64,000 nt of DNA from Muricea muricata (taxonomy: Eukaryota > Cnidaria > Anthozoa > Malacalcyonacea > Plexauridae). Where the stretch lies: contig OY979730.1 of NCBI GenBank assembly GCA_963855995.1, positions 682,501-746,500 on the forward strand. Direction: 5' to 3'. The notes under the pieces were generated by a model. It worked only from the letters and a program-made list of their open reading frames with translations. It made no database searches and was not told the DNA's origin. The position numbers and the translations under genes are program-made. This document shows, in pieces, positions 41,204 through 54,254 of the stretch (its first letter is position 1; every line of letters begins with the position of its first letter).

Positions 41204-41550
41204 GTAAGTGGATGATCTAGTATAATATATTTTCTCCTGATTTAGTCGAACTAACTGAACTGTAGTATATATTTATAGCATTGATATACCATATATGTTA
41301 TACATAGTTTACGACTGGTTTAATTCACGCAGTGAGTTTTACAAGCGATTTTAACTAATGGCTCAAAGTTTGAAAAAGTATTCCTGTGTAACGGACGCAA
41401 TGGATGAATACATGGCTGGTCACATGATTAAGCTTCGTAACATTGTCATATGACAGTGCTGCCGTTGATTAATCTGCCCACAGTTAAATGTGCTCACATG
41501 CAAACTATTTTTCAAAATTTAAGCTGCAACAACACTGCCAAAAATCCAAG

Positions 41551-41703
41551 CAGTGGCGAAGCCAGCCCGACATTTGGTCATGCAAATGCAAATTTTTCAC
41601 TGTTTATAGACCATATAAGGAATCAATTTCTAGAGAAATGAATAATGATTTAAATTTGCATGTCATGACTAATTGTCGGGCTGGCTTCGCTAATTCGCTA
41701 CTG
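41551..41703. mobile_element. hAT-like MITE, copy 1 (CAGTGGCGAAGCC family)
   Basis: It begins CAGTGGCGAAGCCAGCCCGA and ends with the inverted copy. Flanks AATCCAAG and TATCCAAG match at 7 of 8 positions, as an 8-base target duplication. A second member lies at 43878-44028. Confidence 0.85.
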
Positions 41704-43877
41704 TATCCAAGTCGAATACGATCTCATTCTGGTGTATAGAATTGAGTTATAGAGCCGAACTCTTTCTCGTCTTTTGCAAGGACAAACATTAAGATGTGAT
41801 AGTTCTATTCTGTGTGTATTCGTTCCCATACACCAGGGTAAGAAGAGTTATATCGTTTCGTGTAGATCAATAAATAAGGCCTAATTACTTGCTATTGTCT
41901 CAAGACTGTACTGAATGTTCAAATATTTTAATAATGGGATTGTTCGGATTGTATTGTGCGTTAGATTACCCTAAGTGGTAAACTTATATTTCATTTATTG
42001 AACGTGAAATATCAGCAACAGTGTTTACAGGGGAAGGATGAATGCTTCCTATAAATTTGCATGTCGAGTGAATATCCACTTAAGTTCGTAAGTTATGACG
42101 ATATAAGTGTAGCCTTATGTTTCAGATAAAACGGTTGCCAATTTTGTTGAGTTTGGTGTTACACTGCTTTAGCCCAGAGCATATAGAGTTTCAACTTCTC
42201 ATAGCTTAGCCGGTCAGCTAAGAAGAGACCTTCTTTCCCTGGCCACTTTTAGTAGCCATGATGAGTATTTTCAGGGGAGAAAAAGAAGAAAATTCGCATC
42301 TCTTTGTCAAATCGCGTCCGGTCTGTGTGGGCGTTTAGTAGTAAGCGAGAAACAACTTCAGCAACCACCAGTGAACTCTATATTTGAGACTGAAACGATA
42401 ACCTGGTCGCCATCTTTGAAGCCGTTCAGTACCAGATCCTTTCTAGTTTCTGTTTATGTTGACACCATTTTGTCAGGACGTACGATGTTTTCACTTTGAT
42501 TTAAGAAGTAACGTTATGGTGTATAAATTTATGAATTAGTTTTTGGATGCAGTATTTCTGAAAAAGAGCAAATAGCTTAGGTAAATGGCACTCAAGCAGT
42601 TTACGACAATTATATACCGCCATATTGGCTCCTAGTCTATTAACTGTGCCCGACTGTGTTATCGTTCCAGTATTTACTACTTCTAGACTTCACTGGTAAC
42701 CGGTAGTCCGTGCTGTAAAGTGACCCAAGTTTGTCAGACGTGTAAATAGACAACCCACATCTGTCAGTCATATGAGTCATATGATAACCATTTGGTATCA
42801 CCATTTTTATGCATTCACGGAAAGAAATATCGAGCTTTTATTCTATGTATTTTTGTAATTATAAAAATAATTGATGCTAGTGGTGAAAGCTACTAAATAT
42901 TGATGTAATTTTAACTAACATGAGAAGATTGGATTATCGGTTTCATATGATAACTTTTTAATCCTTTGCTGAAGGAAGCTGAGACCGATGCGGGAAATTA
43001 AATTTAAGCCTGACTGAATTTGAACGATGTTTTCCGGCTTTAAACATGGACATAAAACAACTTAGTTGTTATGAAAATCTAGGGATTATAGAAACACACA
43101 CAGCCGCAAAGAACGAGCCAAAAGATTATGAAAGGAGGATAAAGTTTAGGTTTATCCATAAGCCTCTTATAATAATAATTAAGGATTAATTACTGCATTT
43201 TTTCGTTATCACTGCTAATTAATACTAAAAATACCTTCATGATCAGCGCTCGATTTCTAAAGATCTTTAAAGTCTGGTTTGCATTGTCATAAGAATCAGG
43301 GATTTTTTCCTCCTCACGCATGTGAATGAAATATACGAAGAAACTAAAGTGTGGGACAAACATTAGATTGCTTTTGCAATGGTATAGAATTCAATCAATC
43401 ACATCGGCCAGAAGAAGTCATCTCGGATTCATATGACAATTGTGAGCCAGCCTTAAAAGCCTTAGTATATAAATTTAAGGAGGTCAGATTTAAAAATTTT
43501 AACCAACATATAACCCTGTCCCACATGTTGCAATTCCATTAATTTCTAATATTGAGAGACACAAGAATTGATTATGTTTGCTCTACCTAATCCGACACAA
43601 AGCAACTGACACACAATCAAAGATGAAAAAGAAACCTATATATACAAAGGTCCTCCATCAGAGAAATAATAGCTATATAATTGCTGTCGTGAAAGCGACT
43701 TTACCACTGAACAAATTTCGCATAATGTTGTGCCATAGCTACATACCTGCGGCAGAGCACTAAAACTCTTAGTTCGAGTTGTATTAAACTTAGAATGAAA
43801 CTCTTACTTTCTGTAAATTAATGAATTCTTTGCCGAAAAGAAAAAGCTAAAACGAGCATGTCCATTCGTTGGGATTA

Positions 43878-44028
43878 CAGTAGCGAAGCCAGCCCGACAT
43901 TTGGTCATGCAAATGCAAATTTTTCTGTCTTTGACCGTATAAGGAATGAATTTGTAAAGAAATGAATAATCATAATGATTTAAATTTGCATAGCATGACC
44001 AAATTGTCGGGCTGGCTTCGCCATACTG
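43878..44028. mobile_element. hAT-like MITE, copy 2 (CAGTGGCGAAGCC family)
   Basis: It begins CAGTAGCGAAGCCAGCCCGA and ends GGGCTGGCTTCGCCATACTG. The interior (CATTTGGTCATGCAAATGCA) is shared with copy 1. The target duplication is no longer clear. Confidence 0.85.
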
Positions 44029-45710
44029 GTCGGGAATGGTTACGTAACATATAATAACATGCTGTTATGCAATGTTGTTAGTTTGATTTGTATCCTTTTG
44101 TACCTTTTTTTTGAATTTGTTGGAATTAATAATAATATATGGTGGAAGTGACTCATGTTATAGAAGTCAGAATGTACAGAAATATGAACTAGTTTTGAGT
44201 GAAATTTTGCATTTGGTTTGGTGCTAACCCTTGGGTATCTTTATCAAAGATTTCCCTGGCAAGTGAACTAGTTACTATAGATTTGAAAAACAAACATTGG
44301 TAAGTTTTTAATTCATTGTCTTGTTAACTATTTTCAGTCAGAAAACATGTACATTAGTACTGTTAAACCTTAAGGATGAAAAGAACTTCGTAATCAACAG
44401 TTTAAACAAGTTAAACTAAATTCTTCAACTGAAATGACGCTTATGTAATTTATCGTGGGGCATGTATTTGTCTGCCGTTTTAGTCCGTGTGTCTTTAAAC
44501 GGCGTTATTTTCGCGTGTACTCAAAAAATCAATGTTCTGTTAATGTATAGGAAAGACGTCTGAGAACCTAATTTTTTAGGAACTGCGTTCGAGCGGTTTA
44601 TATATTTAAAAACGCTTATTTTACGCTTAGTATATTTAAAAACGTATGTAAATCATGTGTGTCATTCAGCGGTTTGTTTGCTCCGTGCTTTGGTTAGTTT
44701 TCTGCCTGTATTTTACATCAAAAAATGAAAATTCTGTTCTTGAGTCATGTATAAAGGCAATATCAAACAGTTTGGTGGATATTTATTCGGGAATGACTTT
44801 GCAGTGGAATAGAAAAGGCAATATTACGGCTCATATTTTTGTCCCGGGAACTCAACCTCGCTTGCTAAATGGATATGGAATTTGCATTGCTGATGAATTA
44901 CATTGGCGAAGCGGAACTCTATTGTTTGCACCATTATGGACCGTTTTTGTAGTAAATTATCTGCCAGCTCGAAGAAATGGATATCTAGAAGAATTAGATA
45001 TTATAACAATTCAACGGCTACGTTTCGTCTATTGTTGGTGTGCGGCGATGTTGAGATGAACTCTGATCCTGGACCAAAATAGGTCATCCATCCGTAATCG
45101 AAGACAAGCGGTACCTCGGTGTAGACACAAAAACCATAAAACCATATTGCAAAAAACCATAAGCGTTGCGTTTGCACTGAATGAAAAGATTTGATACATG
45201 CAAAGTGTACCCAAGATATCGATCCTAAAATTGTCTTCTTTTCTATACGAAAGGCAAAGACATGGATATGCCCTAAATGCATAGGTAGTTTTCTACCTTT
45301 TCACATGCATAATTAATCACGTACTATCGGACGAAGAAGTATGATTTCAACATTTGATGGTTGCTGATGACTTTGAGGCAGTACTCATTTGATGTTATAA
45401 GTACGAGTGAGACGTGGTTAAAGAATAATCCTCTATTACTCCAAGCATGTTAATATTCCTGGGTATTGCAATGCTTTCCGCAACAGGGACGAAATAAAAG
45501 GTGGTGGGGTTGGGGTATATGTGAAAGAAACAACAAAGTTCAAACGACGAACAGACATCGAGAATCGCTATCCAAAAATTGAACATCTATGGATTGAACT
45601 TCCAGGCCGAAATAAGAATAGTAAAATGTTATTGGGTACCATATATCGTTCGCAGAGTCAAATGCATTTTTCTGAGTGGTTAGTATACATTCAGTGATAC
45701 ATTAGAAGAT

Positions 45711-46244
45711 GGGATTGACTATCTCACGGGCGTTCTTTGTGGGCAACGTCAATATTTTTGGCATGTGGTCGTTTATACAAATTCGTTATTTCTTCGTAAA
45801 TAATCGTAACGTGTTCGTATTGGGACTATTCTCACTCACTGGGTCTGTATCTACTTCACCAAATTTAGCTAAAGAGGGAGCGCGTAGCGCGACAATCATT
45901 ACTCGCCCTTCGGGCTCGCGCTTTTGCTAAATTTGGTGAAGTAGATACAGTCCCAGTGAGTGAGAATAGTCTCAAATATAAAACCTTTTGCTAGTAAAGT
46001 TTAATATAGCAAAACAGTACGCTTACGTCTAAGTCCATTGTGACATATTTGCTACTTTGCTAGTGACATGAGTAATATGGGATACACAAAACACGAGGAT
46101 ACCCATATCACTGTGACACCGTTTTGCAATCCCAATACGAACACGCTACGATTATTTACGAAGAAATAACGAATTTGTATGAACAACCGCATGCCAAAAA
46201 TATTGACGTCACCCACAAAGAACGCCCGTGGGGTAGTCAATCCC
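45711..46244. mobile_element. Mutator-like foldback inserted in the LINE
   Basis: A 534-base element with inverted arms of about 115 bases starting GGGATTGACTA. Perfect 9-base target duplications TTAGAAGAT lie at 45702-45710 and 46245-46253. Long arms with 9-base target sites are typical of MULE elements. Removing it restores the reading of the host LINE endonuclease. Confidence 0.88.
45825..45970. mobile_element. Palindromic element nested in the foldback
   Basis: Arms of about 45 bases beginning ACTATTCTCACTCACTGGG surround a GC-rich core with smaller palindromes (GCGCGTAGCGCG and GCCCTTCGGGC). It lies within the larger element at 45711-46244. Confidence 0.75.
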
Positions 46245-46429
46245 TTAGAAGATTTATTAAGTGAACTTGTTTGTTCATGGGATGGAATAGTTCTTTTAGC
46301 AGGTGATGAAAATATTGATATGCTCAAGATCCACTTGTTTGTGGAGAGGCTGTAATAAATTCATTATTATTATTATTATTATTAGTAAAACCTAAGGTTT
46401 ACCGTTAGGTGAATTATGAGGGTAGACAT

Positions 46430-47419
46430 CATAGAAATAATAGATATAGAATGCGTACTCGTATCTTTTCTCTGTGAAAAACTTGTCGCCACAAAATGGC
46501 GGATTTATAAGGGCATTTGACTAGTTCCAGACTCCTGCAAGAGAGAATTTCGCGCGGTCGCAAGGAGTGCGATTTGTTTTTGTCAACCAGAGTTTACAAA
46601 AAAGACATAAATTCGAGACTTTGAATGGAAAAAAAGGTTTATAAAACGTTTCGAATAAAGGAAAACAGATTTTTTGAGACTTTTTACGTAAAAGATGGCA
46701 CAAAGAAACAGGAGAGTGCGATAATGCAAATGATAAGAGCAGAAAATACAAGAAATTGTTTGCGGAGTTTTCAAGTTGGCTGTGACAAGACTAAAAAAAT
46801 GATAAAAACTCACAGGTATGTTTTTGACTTTTAGCGTTTGAAAATACACATAATTATGTGATGTTCAACACTATTCTGAAAGCTCAAATGGTACCTTTGT
46901 TGTTTTAGTCGGAGTTCCTTACTGACCTTAGTTTTGAAAGGCAGTTTTTGAGAATTTTAAGCAATCGATATTTACAAACAATCACCTTGTTCGTGCACTG
47001 TTAAATATTGTAGTTTACATAACTTCTGTTATCTTAATGTCTTCTGATTTAGCTTCAAAAGTCAGTGCAAAAAGCGACAATTTGGTCACTTTTTTAACGA
47101 AATGTTTAGTTATATGCATGCAAAGCATTTTCAAAGTAAATCATGTTTACGCAAAACTAAAACCGTCTTTGTATCATAATACACAACTATTCTTTACCAT
47201 CAGTGTGTCACTGTCTTTATTTCATTGTTTCAAGAGAACTGTAATTAAACTGTAAATTCGACAAAAAACAATTTTTTATCAGGAACTGCTTTGTTTTACA
47301 GACTCTGACGTTTAACTCCTGGCCAAATTCAATATGGCGGATTTATAAGGGCAAATTATTTTAAATTTTAGGCACAGGCTAGGTTACCAAGCACGCATTC
47401 TATATCTATTATTTCTATG
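46430..47419. mobile_element. 990-bp non-autonomous DNA transposon
   Basis: Terminal repeats begin CATAGAAATAATAGATATAG, with about 27 bases matching at each end. Perfect 8-base target duplications GTAGACAT lie at 46422-46429 and 47420-47427. Near each end a direct copy of ATGGCGGATTTATAAGGGCA occurs (46494 and 47333 regions). Internal open frames are short and unrecognised, so no transposase is visible. Confidence 0.85.
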
Positions 47420-50400
47420 GTAGACATTAACATAATAAACTGAGATAAATTTAATATTTTTATCAATCCTGTTTTCTATATAAATAAGGTAGGATTGTTA
47501 TACGTGGTTAAAATGTGACTTATGCCATTCAACATGTGCAACAAGATGTTGTAGGTATCAAATTTTCTACGTTTGGCACACTGATTTATCACTGAAACAA
47601 TGTTAAAGAAAAAAGAACTTTTGTGTAGAGATTTTCTTTCATGTAAGAATCATTAACTATAATTTGTGCACTCACAATATCAACAATTTAATTGGTATAT
47701 GCATTAATTTGATGAAAAAATCATGTAATTTGATCAGATATCACATTTCACACAGACTTATTAGATTACACACTCTATAATAAGAATGGCACAAAAAAAT
47801 CATGTGATCCAGATAGGCCTTCACACGTGACTGTTATTTTTTACGATATACAATTTTTTTACGCTGTACGTGCAACTGAGAACGTTGGTGGAAAAGTATA
47901 CCAGCGTGATTCCTCTGATTACGTGAGGAAATTCTCCTGATGTTTGACATTCAGAATAGCAAATATTTTATGTGGTATCTATAACACTAATAGTAATAGC
48001 ATGCGGAGTAAAAGTCAAATCAGAACGAATCTATGCATGAAACATACCGAGTACTTTAAATTCTATGTGATATCATCAATGCCTTTATGAAACGATCTTA
48101 AAAAGAAAAAACTTTGTTTTACTAGAATATTATTGGTCATAACCCTCGCTTATCGCTGACTACCCTGGGATGGCTGACCATGTACACGGTCTGACTGGTC
48201 TGAGCGGTATTTTTAAAGCAAGATGTAAAAGAGAATCCTAATCTTCAGAATTTCTCGGCGCTTATTGTTGTAGTTACTGACTATAAGAAAGTCGTGACGT
48301 GACCTTGGTGTAACGATAACAACTTTCAATTTTGGAAATGACTGAATAATTGATCAATTGAAATGAAAGTTTCCATTCCAAGCACTCAAAGTTGATTTTA
48401 ACACAACTCGTGCATGCATGGCCTTACATTTAAAGATGATGATATTGTTTACAGGTGCATGGTCGTGACACCACGAGACTAGAGGGTTAGCAACTTTGAT
48501 AAAGCAAAGGCAAACTTAATGCCCCTATTAAGATAAGCAGTTTATCATATCTAATATTTTTGCCAATACTGATAAGTGGGTTGAAAATGTATTGTTGTTC
48601 GCAGTATGTGTTTCAACACATTTGTTGCCAAGTTTCTGCATGTTGAAATCTACTAGTGTGGGTTTAATATTGAAGTTTCGAGTAATTCACCACGCATCGA
48701 GTCAGCAACTCGCCTACATAAATATTATCTTCTACAATACTATTACCTCTTGAATAAAAAAAACTCCAACGTAATCCAGACAAATAGGGTAATTTGGTTC
48801 AAATGCTGACTAATCCACTATAGATCCACTATATTATACTTTGGCATGGGAAACCAACTTATTACGTTTCTGTTTTTTTTATATGCTTCTGACATGGGAA
48901 CCCTGCCCTACTTCTAAAGGCTGTTTTTTTTTCCAGTTACGTCTTTTATAATTTTTAATTTATTTGCTTCAATGTCGTTCACTCGCATAAATTTATTACA
49001 ACAAGGACTATAAATGCTATACAATATTGTAGATATGCATTAAAGTATAATTTGAATTGAACAAATTCTTTTATGGACAGAATTCAGTATTTCCTACAAT
49101 TTAACATGCTTTATTAATTCTATTCGTTGAATAAGAATTACTTAATTAGAACAGTTTATAATTTTCACGTGGGCCATACGTGTAAAAAACGCTCAAGTGT
49201 TTGAAGACAGCCCTAATTCCAAACCGCAATCTACTACAAAGATTGCATGCATTTGTCTTTTAAAGGATATTATTTTGTATCTGAGCGTCTCTTTTCTCAA
49301 AACGCACAATACCAAGCGTGTATGCATCACCATTGATTGAGGAGGGTACAGCTATTTCAATTAAGCTTGTCCTTCCAAAAGCGTAAACTATGAACATATG
49401 AGCACGCAAAGGATGATGGATTGTTGATTATTTAGGCCCGGATACTCAGGGAATTACCTTTGTAGGAAGTAAATTTGCCGTCATAAGTTTCCTATATGAG
49501 CTCTCGGTGCTCATATATATATTTACGTTCGCAGTTCAAAGGTCAAGTGACATATTCCATTCAAAAAATTATGTTGAAGGCTTTATAGTCAAAAAAGATT
49601 AAGGTAGGGGCTGGTTATACGAAACAGGCTATATGGCCCGCTTATAACCGGACTGGCTTGTGTCACGATAATGTTTCCTTGGCAAGAAACTGATCTTACC
49701 CCAACATAGATATGATTTTCAAATTTACTTTAGTCAAATTTTGAAGGTGCTGGAAATTACAGGAGAACATATTACATGTAGCCACCCACCAGACTAGACT
49801 AAACTGTCACGTGTAATCGTCTCATGAAAATATTTCCTCCCAAATGCGTTTTAAGCCAAAGTCCATTGCCTTTTTGCACGGGAATAACAATCAGACACTT
49901 CGCCTAATTGCGATAGTTCTCAACTCTTTTCCGTAGTAATCACGCAATGTACAAAGTACGTTAGGAAAAAAAATTAGTAACGAACACACGGGGTGGCTTA
50001 AGTCTTAACCCTTGAGAGACTAATCAACCCACGAAGCAGCGTAGAAAAACCCACATAGATATTGATGTTCAATTTTCAACGACCATAAAATGGTATGGAC
50101 TGACTACACTCTTTAATATTTAGCCGGCGGTTTTCCCTCCCACAGCCTTTCAAAAGACAAATGTAAATTTTGCTTGATGAGGCGACGCAATGCTTAATGT
50201 TTATAACCTGATATCAAACAATGATAAAAAAGAAAAAGTGATAATTTGATGATACCAATTCGTTTATCAATTATTTATATATAACTTTTTTATTTTATTT
50301 TATTTTAGCAGTCTGAAATAACATATAACTTTTTTACTCCTGATATGTTATAATAAATTACAACGTTAAATACTTTTTGGACACATGTCATGGCGTTGAT

Positions 50401-51376
50401 ATGTTGGTTTTATTTTTTTTTTTGACGCTAAAAGTTCATCTGGGTCTGCAGTGGAGCTTGTACAGTGGCTGAGAATGTTATAGAAGCTACAGGATGTACA
50501 TAGGAAGATATTTATGGGTTCTTTCACTACTTGAAATGACATAAACAGAATTGTACGAATGCACTAGGTAACGTTGCCAGTGTAGGTAGTCGTACGGGTG
50601 CCAAAGGGACCTGTTTACTCCAAAACGTCACACACTAAAACTACTATTTCTGAACAAAAATTTCAAAACTTACGAACAAATTGCTGGTTAAAAAAGTTGC
50701 TATTAACCAGTATTGAGCGACAACTGGTCCCTATGTATGGTATGTAATTTAGCAGATACTAAACATCACGCTATACTCAAATATGGTATATAGATGCATT
50801 AATTTACCCCTTCCACGCTGCGCAGTAACCGCATATCTATGGCACATATTGGGTTGTGAGGACATCCTTATTTCACGGAAGTGAAGTTAAAGAAAAAAAC
50901 AGTCACGAGTGATATATTCTTATTTGTGTCGATGTACACAGCACTGGTTGCTAGCCAACGCAAGCGTTATCATATATTGTAATGCAGCCATCGTTAATGA
51001 GTTGGGTCTCCTCCGCATATTTCCTGCCATATAGCCTGCGACTTGCCAAAATATATTTCATTGTTAGCGTATCAGTGCTTAGCACTCTTGTCTGTATTAT
51101 AACCATTATATAGCATTAACTATACAGACTGGTCTTCACACACTTAAAGATTCGTGTATTTGCTACTTTGTAAATCGATAAAAATCTTTTTTGTCGGGAA
51201 AAGGTAAGTTTGGCACCGTATTGAAATAACAGTTCGTGTTTGAAGCGAAGACACAAATTGGGCCTTCTTTGACTTCCCTTGCCAGTTTTAGATAAACGCG
51301 AAAGGTCTAAATAACTATACTGCGTCATAAACAAGATGATCACAAAACATATTTTACAACATTTTTTCTTTTACAG

Positions 51377-53313
51377 CAGCCGGGTCTGAGGACAAACTTT
51401 TGGCACAAATGGAAATATTTATTGTCGTGGTAGCGGTAATAGCCGTGGTTGCGGCTCTGATACTTCTCGTCTTGCTTCAACTGAGAATAAAAAAGCAAAG
51501 CGCAGCTGAAAATGCGGCCGCCAACTCACGCAGCACTCGTACACAAGTAAGCGTCGCTGAAGAGATTGCGTTGGACTACCCCGAGGATCAAATTCTGCAG
51601 ACCGGCCCGCCGCCATACAGAAAAGGTAAGCGAATTTGAAATCGTCAAGTTGAGAAGTTCGAGTTAGGGTAAAAAAAAACGTTCGTTGCTGGCACATCAA
51701 CACAAAGTTATTTATGTTTTGCCCGTTCGTAAACGTATTCGTTACTAGTATTGTCTTTTGATATCATGTTCAACCAATCACGAGAGCATTCTAGACATTT
51801 TGGCTGTCCTATTCGGTTGAAGTGCTTGTATTCTTGATATTGTATTGTTTGTTGACAAGGAGTATAATATTGTACGTGCTGAGAAGCCGATCCGGGTATA
51901 TACACTCAGTATATAGATGTGAAAAATAAAATACCATAATGAAATGTTTACAATAGACATTGTAAAAAGATAAAAAACGTACAAGGCGAAGAGTGACGCG
52001 TAATCAGTAACGAAAGCTCCTATATATATATAAAAAAATCAACCAATCCCACGGGCTTTTCGAGATCTCGAGAAAACCACAACGGTTTTTTTGCGACACT
52101 CCTTCCCGAGTAGAAAGATTGGAGTAACTAAAGATGAGTAAAGCAAAAAGTCACATCACTCTGTACAAAGGCTGCGGATAATATGGCCGAAGTGGAAGAT
52201 TAATTATATTTCAAAAATTGTGTTAGATATAATGTCTAGTTGTCATTTTGCCAAAGAGTTTCCAAGGCAATGTCGACTGGCGTTGTTTGTTTACATGGTT
52301 GGTATCCAACCCACAAAGTAAGAAAGACTTACATCGACCTAGTTGTGTAAAGACCAGAATCAGAGAATAACAAAAGTTAAAGATGAAAAATAAGCCTTAG
52401 AATTATGTCAAAGAGGTTGAACTATGTTAAAGACGGTGTAATGTCCGTTCTGAGCATCAATTAGGGCATATTTTTAAGAGACTGGCTTGAGAGGCAACCC
52501 TCGGTTAATATACAATATATGCGAGTAAAAAGATAAAAGAATATTTTGTGCACCAAATGTACCACATTTCACGGGCAACGGGGGGGGGGTGTTGTTGCTC
52601 TACCAGTGACATCACCACTCGGGCAATAACCCCCCTGTCAAAATTTTAATTGGTGCATAAAACATACTTTTATTGGTCAGAGTGTATTAACAGGGGGGTG
52701 ATGCTCTCAAACTAAAAGCTCTGGCATCAAGTCTGGAAGAATAGATCCTAAACATATAAATTTTAGTCGGGGAGTAATTCGTTTCATAGTGGTAAACTGA
52801 CCAAGTTTTTAATTTCTAGTAATGAAATCGCTCCAACTCTATCCACTGGCCGCATCAAGCAATATCGGAGATGGTTCGGTGAAAATCCAAATACCAAGCA
52901 GTCCTATCAGCAACGAGCGCTCGAAAAGAACCTGGAACCAACTTCTAAATGCCGTCCTCGGATCTGATGACCAAGGACCGAATATCCTATCGGGGAAATA
53001 TACCTTAGAGGATAATACTCCGATGTACAGTTCGCCGGTAATCGACGACGTGCTACCGACGTACGACGAAGTTCGCTTGGAAACTAGTTGTGAAGCATCA
53101 AAAATAGAGTCTGGCAAAAAAACTTTATCTCGACGAGAAAGCGCCGACATTGTAAAATCTGGACAATACGACATTCTGGGATTTAACTTCGGTATAGAAA
53201 AGACAAATTTATGTAAAAATGCGTGTGTTTTTACCATAACAAACGCACTTCAGACAGTTATTACGGATGATAAAATGCACCCATTGGAAAGACAACGAGT
53301 CGCTACACTATGA
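51377..53313 (+). CDS. Membrane and tail exons of PPxY protein (paralog C), 5' end unresolved
   Basis: Two certain exons, 51377-51625 and 52820-53313, joined in phase 1. The first encodes a short acidic stalk, a strongly hydrophobic helix (IFIVVVAVIAVVAALILLVL), a basic stop-transfer segment and, at its end, PPPYRK. The second starts Val-Met-Lys and continues LQLYPLAA, giving PPPYRKVM across the junction. This is the same layout and phase as paralogs A (PPSYDAVM) and B (PPAYDEVM). The remaining 163-residue tail has LPTYDEV, a basic patch (KKTLSRRES) and no further PPPPYPG motif. The 5' exons with signal peptide and ectodomain are not identified, apart from a candidate at 41003-41203. AATAAA follows at 53400-53405. 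WW-domain binding is inferred from the motif; function is unknown. Confidence 0.78.
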
Positions 53314-54254
53314 GCATTGCGTACCCAGGACATTATGTACCCAGGGCATCTTGACCCGAGGCAAACAATGGAAGAAAACATTTGTCTGCTCGGCTAAGGA
53401 ATAAATTATGGATGCACATTCTGAAAGTGGAAACTTAGATAATAAACCAATCTGCATTAACCGATCTTTGATCATTTCCTCCCATCTATAAACATCTATA
53501 TATCATCCCAACATGTACCCCGACACTAAGTGATGTAATCATAGCTAGCTGATCTGGCCGTGAGTAAAAGGCCTAGAACTAGTTACCCAAAAGAAATCCA
53601 TTTTCCCATTCTTAATCACTTTTATCTTTTATTTTCCTCCACGGAACTTGTCAAAACTTAGCAGCCAAACAAAATTATAAGACGGGAAATTTGGAAACAC
53701 TGAAAATGAATTCTATTTGATACGGAAATTTGTAGTTTGGATCGAAAAATGGATTTCTATTTGACAACTAGCTCCAGTACTTTTTCTGTGTTTTCAGATC
53801 CCACGATGAGAATGACAGGAATTTTATAGATGGTTACATATGCCAATATATACTAACCCTACAAGTATTTATACGTAATATTGACGAGATATTTTCATAA
53901 ACATATACGCGTTTTAGTGATATAACCGATGTAAGATATATGTATATTTATATTAACAAATGACTGACATTGTAAATAAAAAAATGCTATATTAACTGTG
54001 TGTGAATGAGGGGTTCTCGTCACTCGCTTTGAAACTCAGGCAAATTATACTACGATGCAAATCATAAACTCTGAGTTTGGTCAATTTTTTCTAACTAAAA
54101 ATATTCACTGATAGAGGTTGTAGTTACTAATAATCTCATACAATGAATACAGTGTATTGATTACAAAATATTAAGGCCTAGAAAAAGAAAAGAAGTGAAA
54201 CTAATCATACAGTTCATACACAAACATGTATCCGTTACAAAGTCACTATTCTTA
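53314..54254. other. Region between paralog C and the lysozyme-like/cytochrome c chimera
   Basis: It contains an early AATAAA at 53400 and AT-rich DNA. No gene or structured repeat is seen. Confidence 0.6.

Larger units (their letters stand above)
45012..46340 (+). mobile_element. Degenerate CR1/L2-like LINE, interrupted
   Basis: A broken non-LTR retrotransposon, readable only in pieces. Near 45023-45062 a leucine-rich stretch leads to CGDVEMNSDPGPK, a degenerate form of the 2A-like DVExNPGP motif. At about 45160-45290 there are Cys/His pairs ending WICPKC, resembling a PHD finger. From about 45407 an endonuclease begins with SETWLKNN, then GGGVGVYVKE, IEHLWIELPGR and LLGTIYRS. The frame is interrupted at 45710 by an inserted element and resumes after 46253 with LLSELVCSWDGIVLLAGDEN. 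It ends near an ATT microsatellite. Stops and shifts show it is dead. The reverse transcriptase is absent. Confidence 0.8.
41204..51376. other. Transposon-rich stretch upstream of the paralog C membrane exon
   Basis: Besides the MITEs, LINE and transposons listed separately, 47430-51370 holds AT-rich sequence with no supported coding exon. A 134-codon open frame at 44655-45059 begins with a hydrophobic, signal-like segment. Its end overlaps the LINE 2A-like region in another frame, so I treat it as chance or LINE 5' sequence. Confidence 0.5.

Noticed and set aside
44655-45059. 134-codon plus-strand frame with signal-like start
   Set aside because: No match, no convincing splice donor, and its end overlaps the LINE 2A-like region in another frame.
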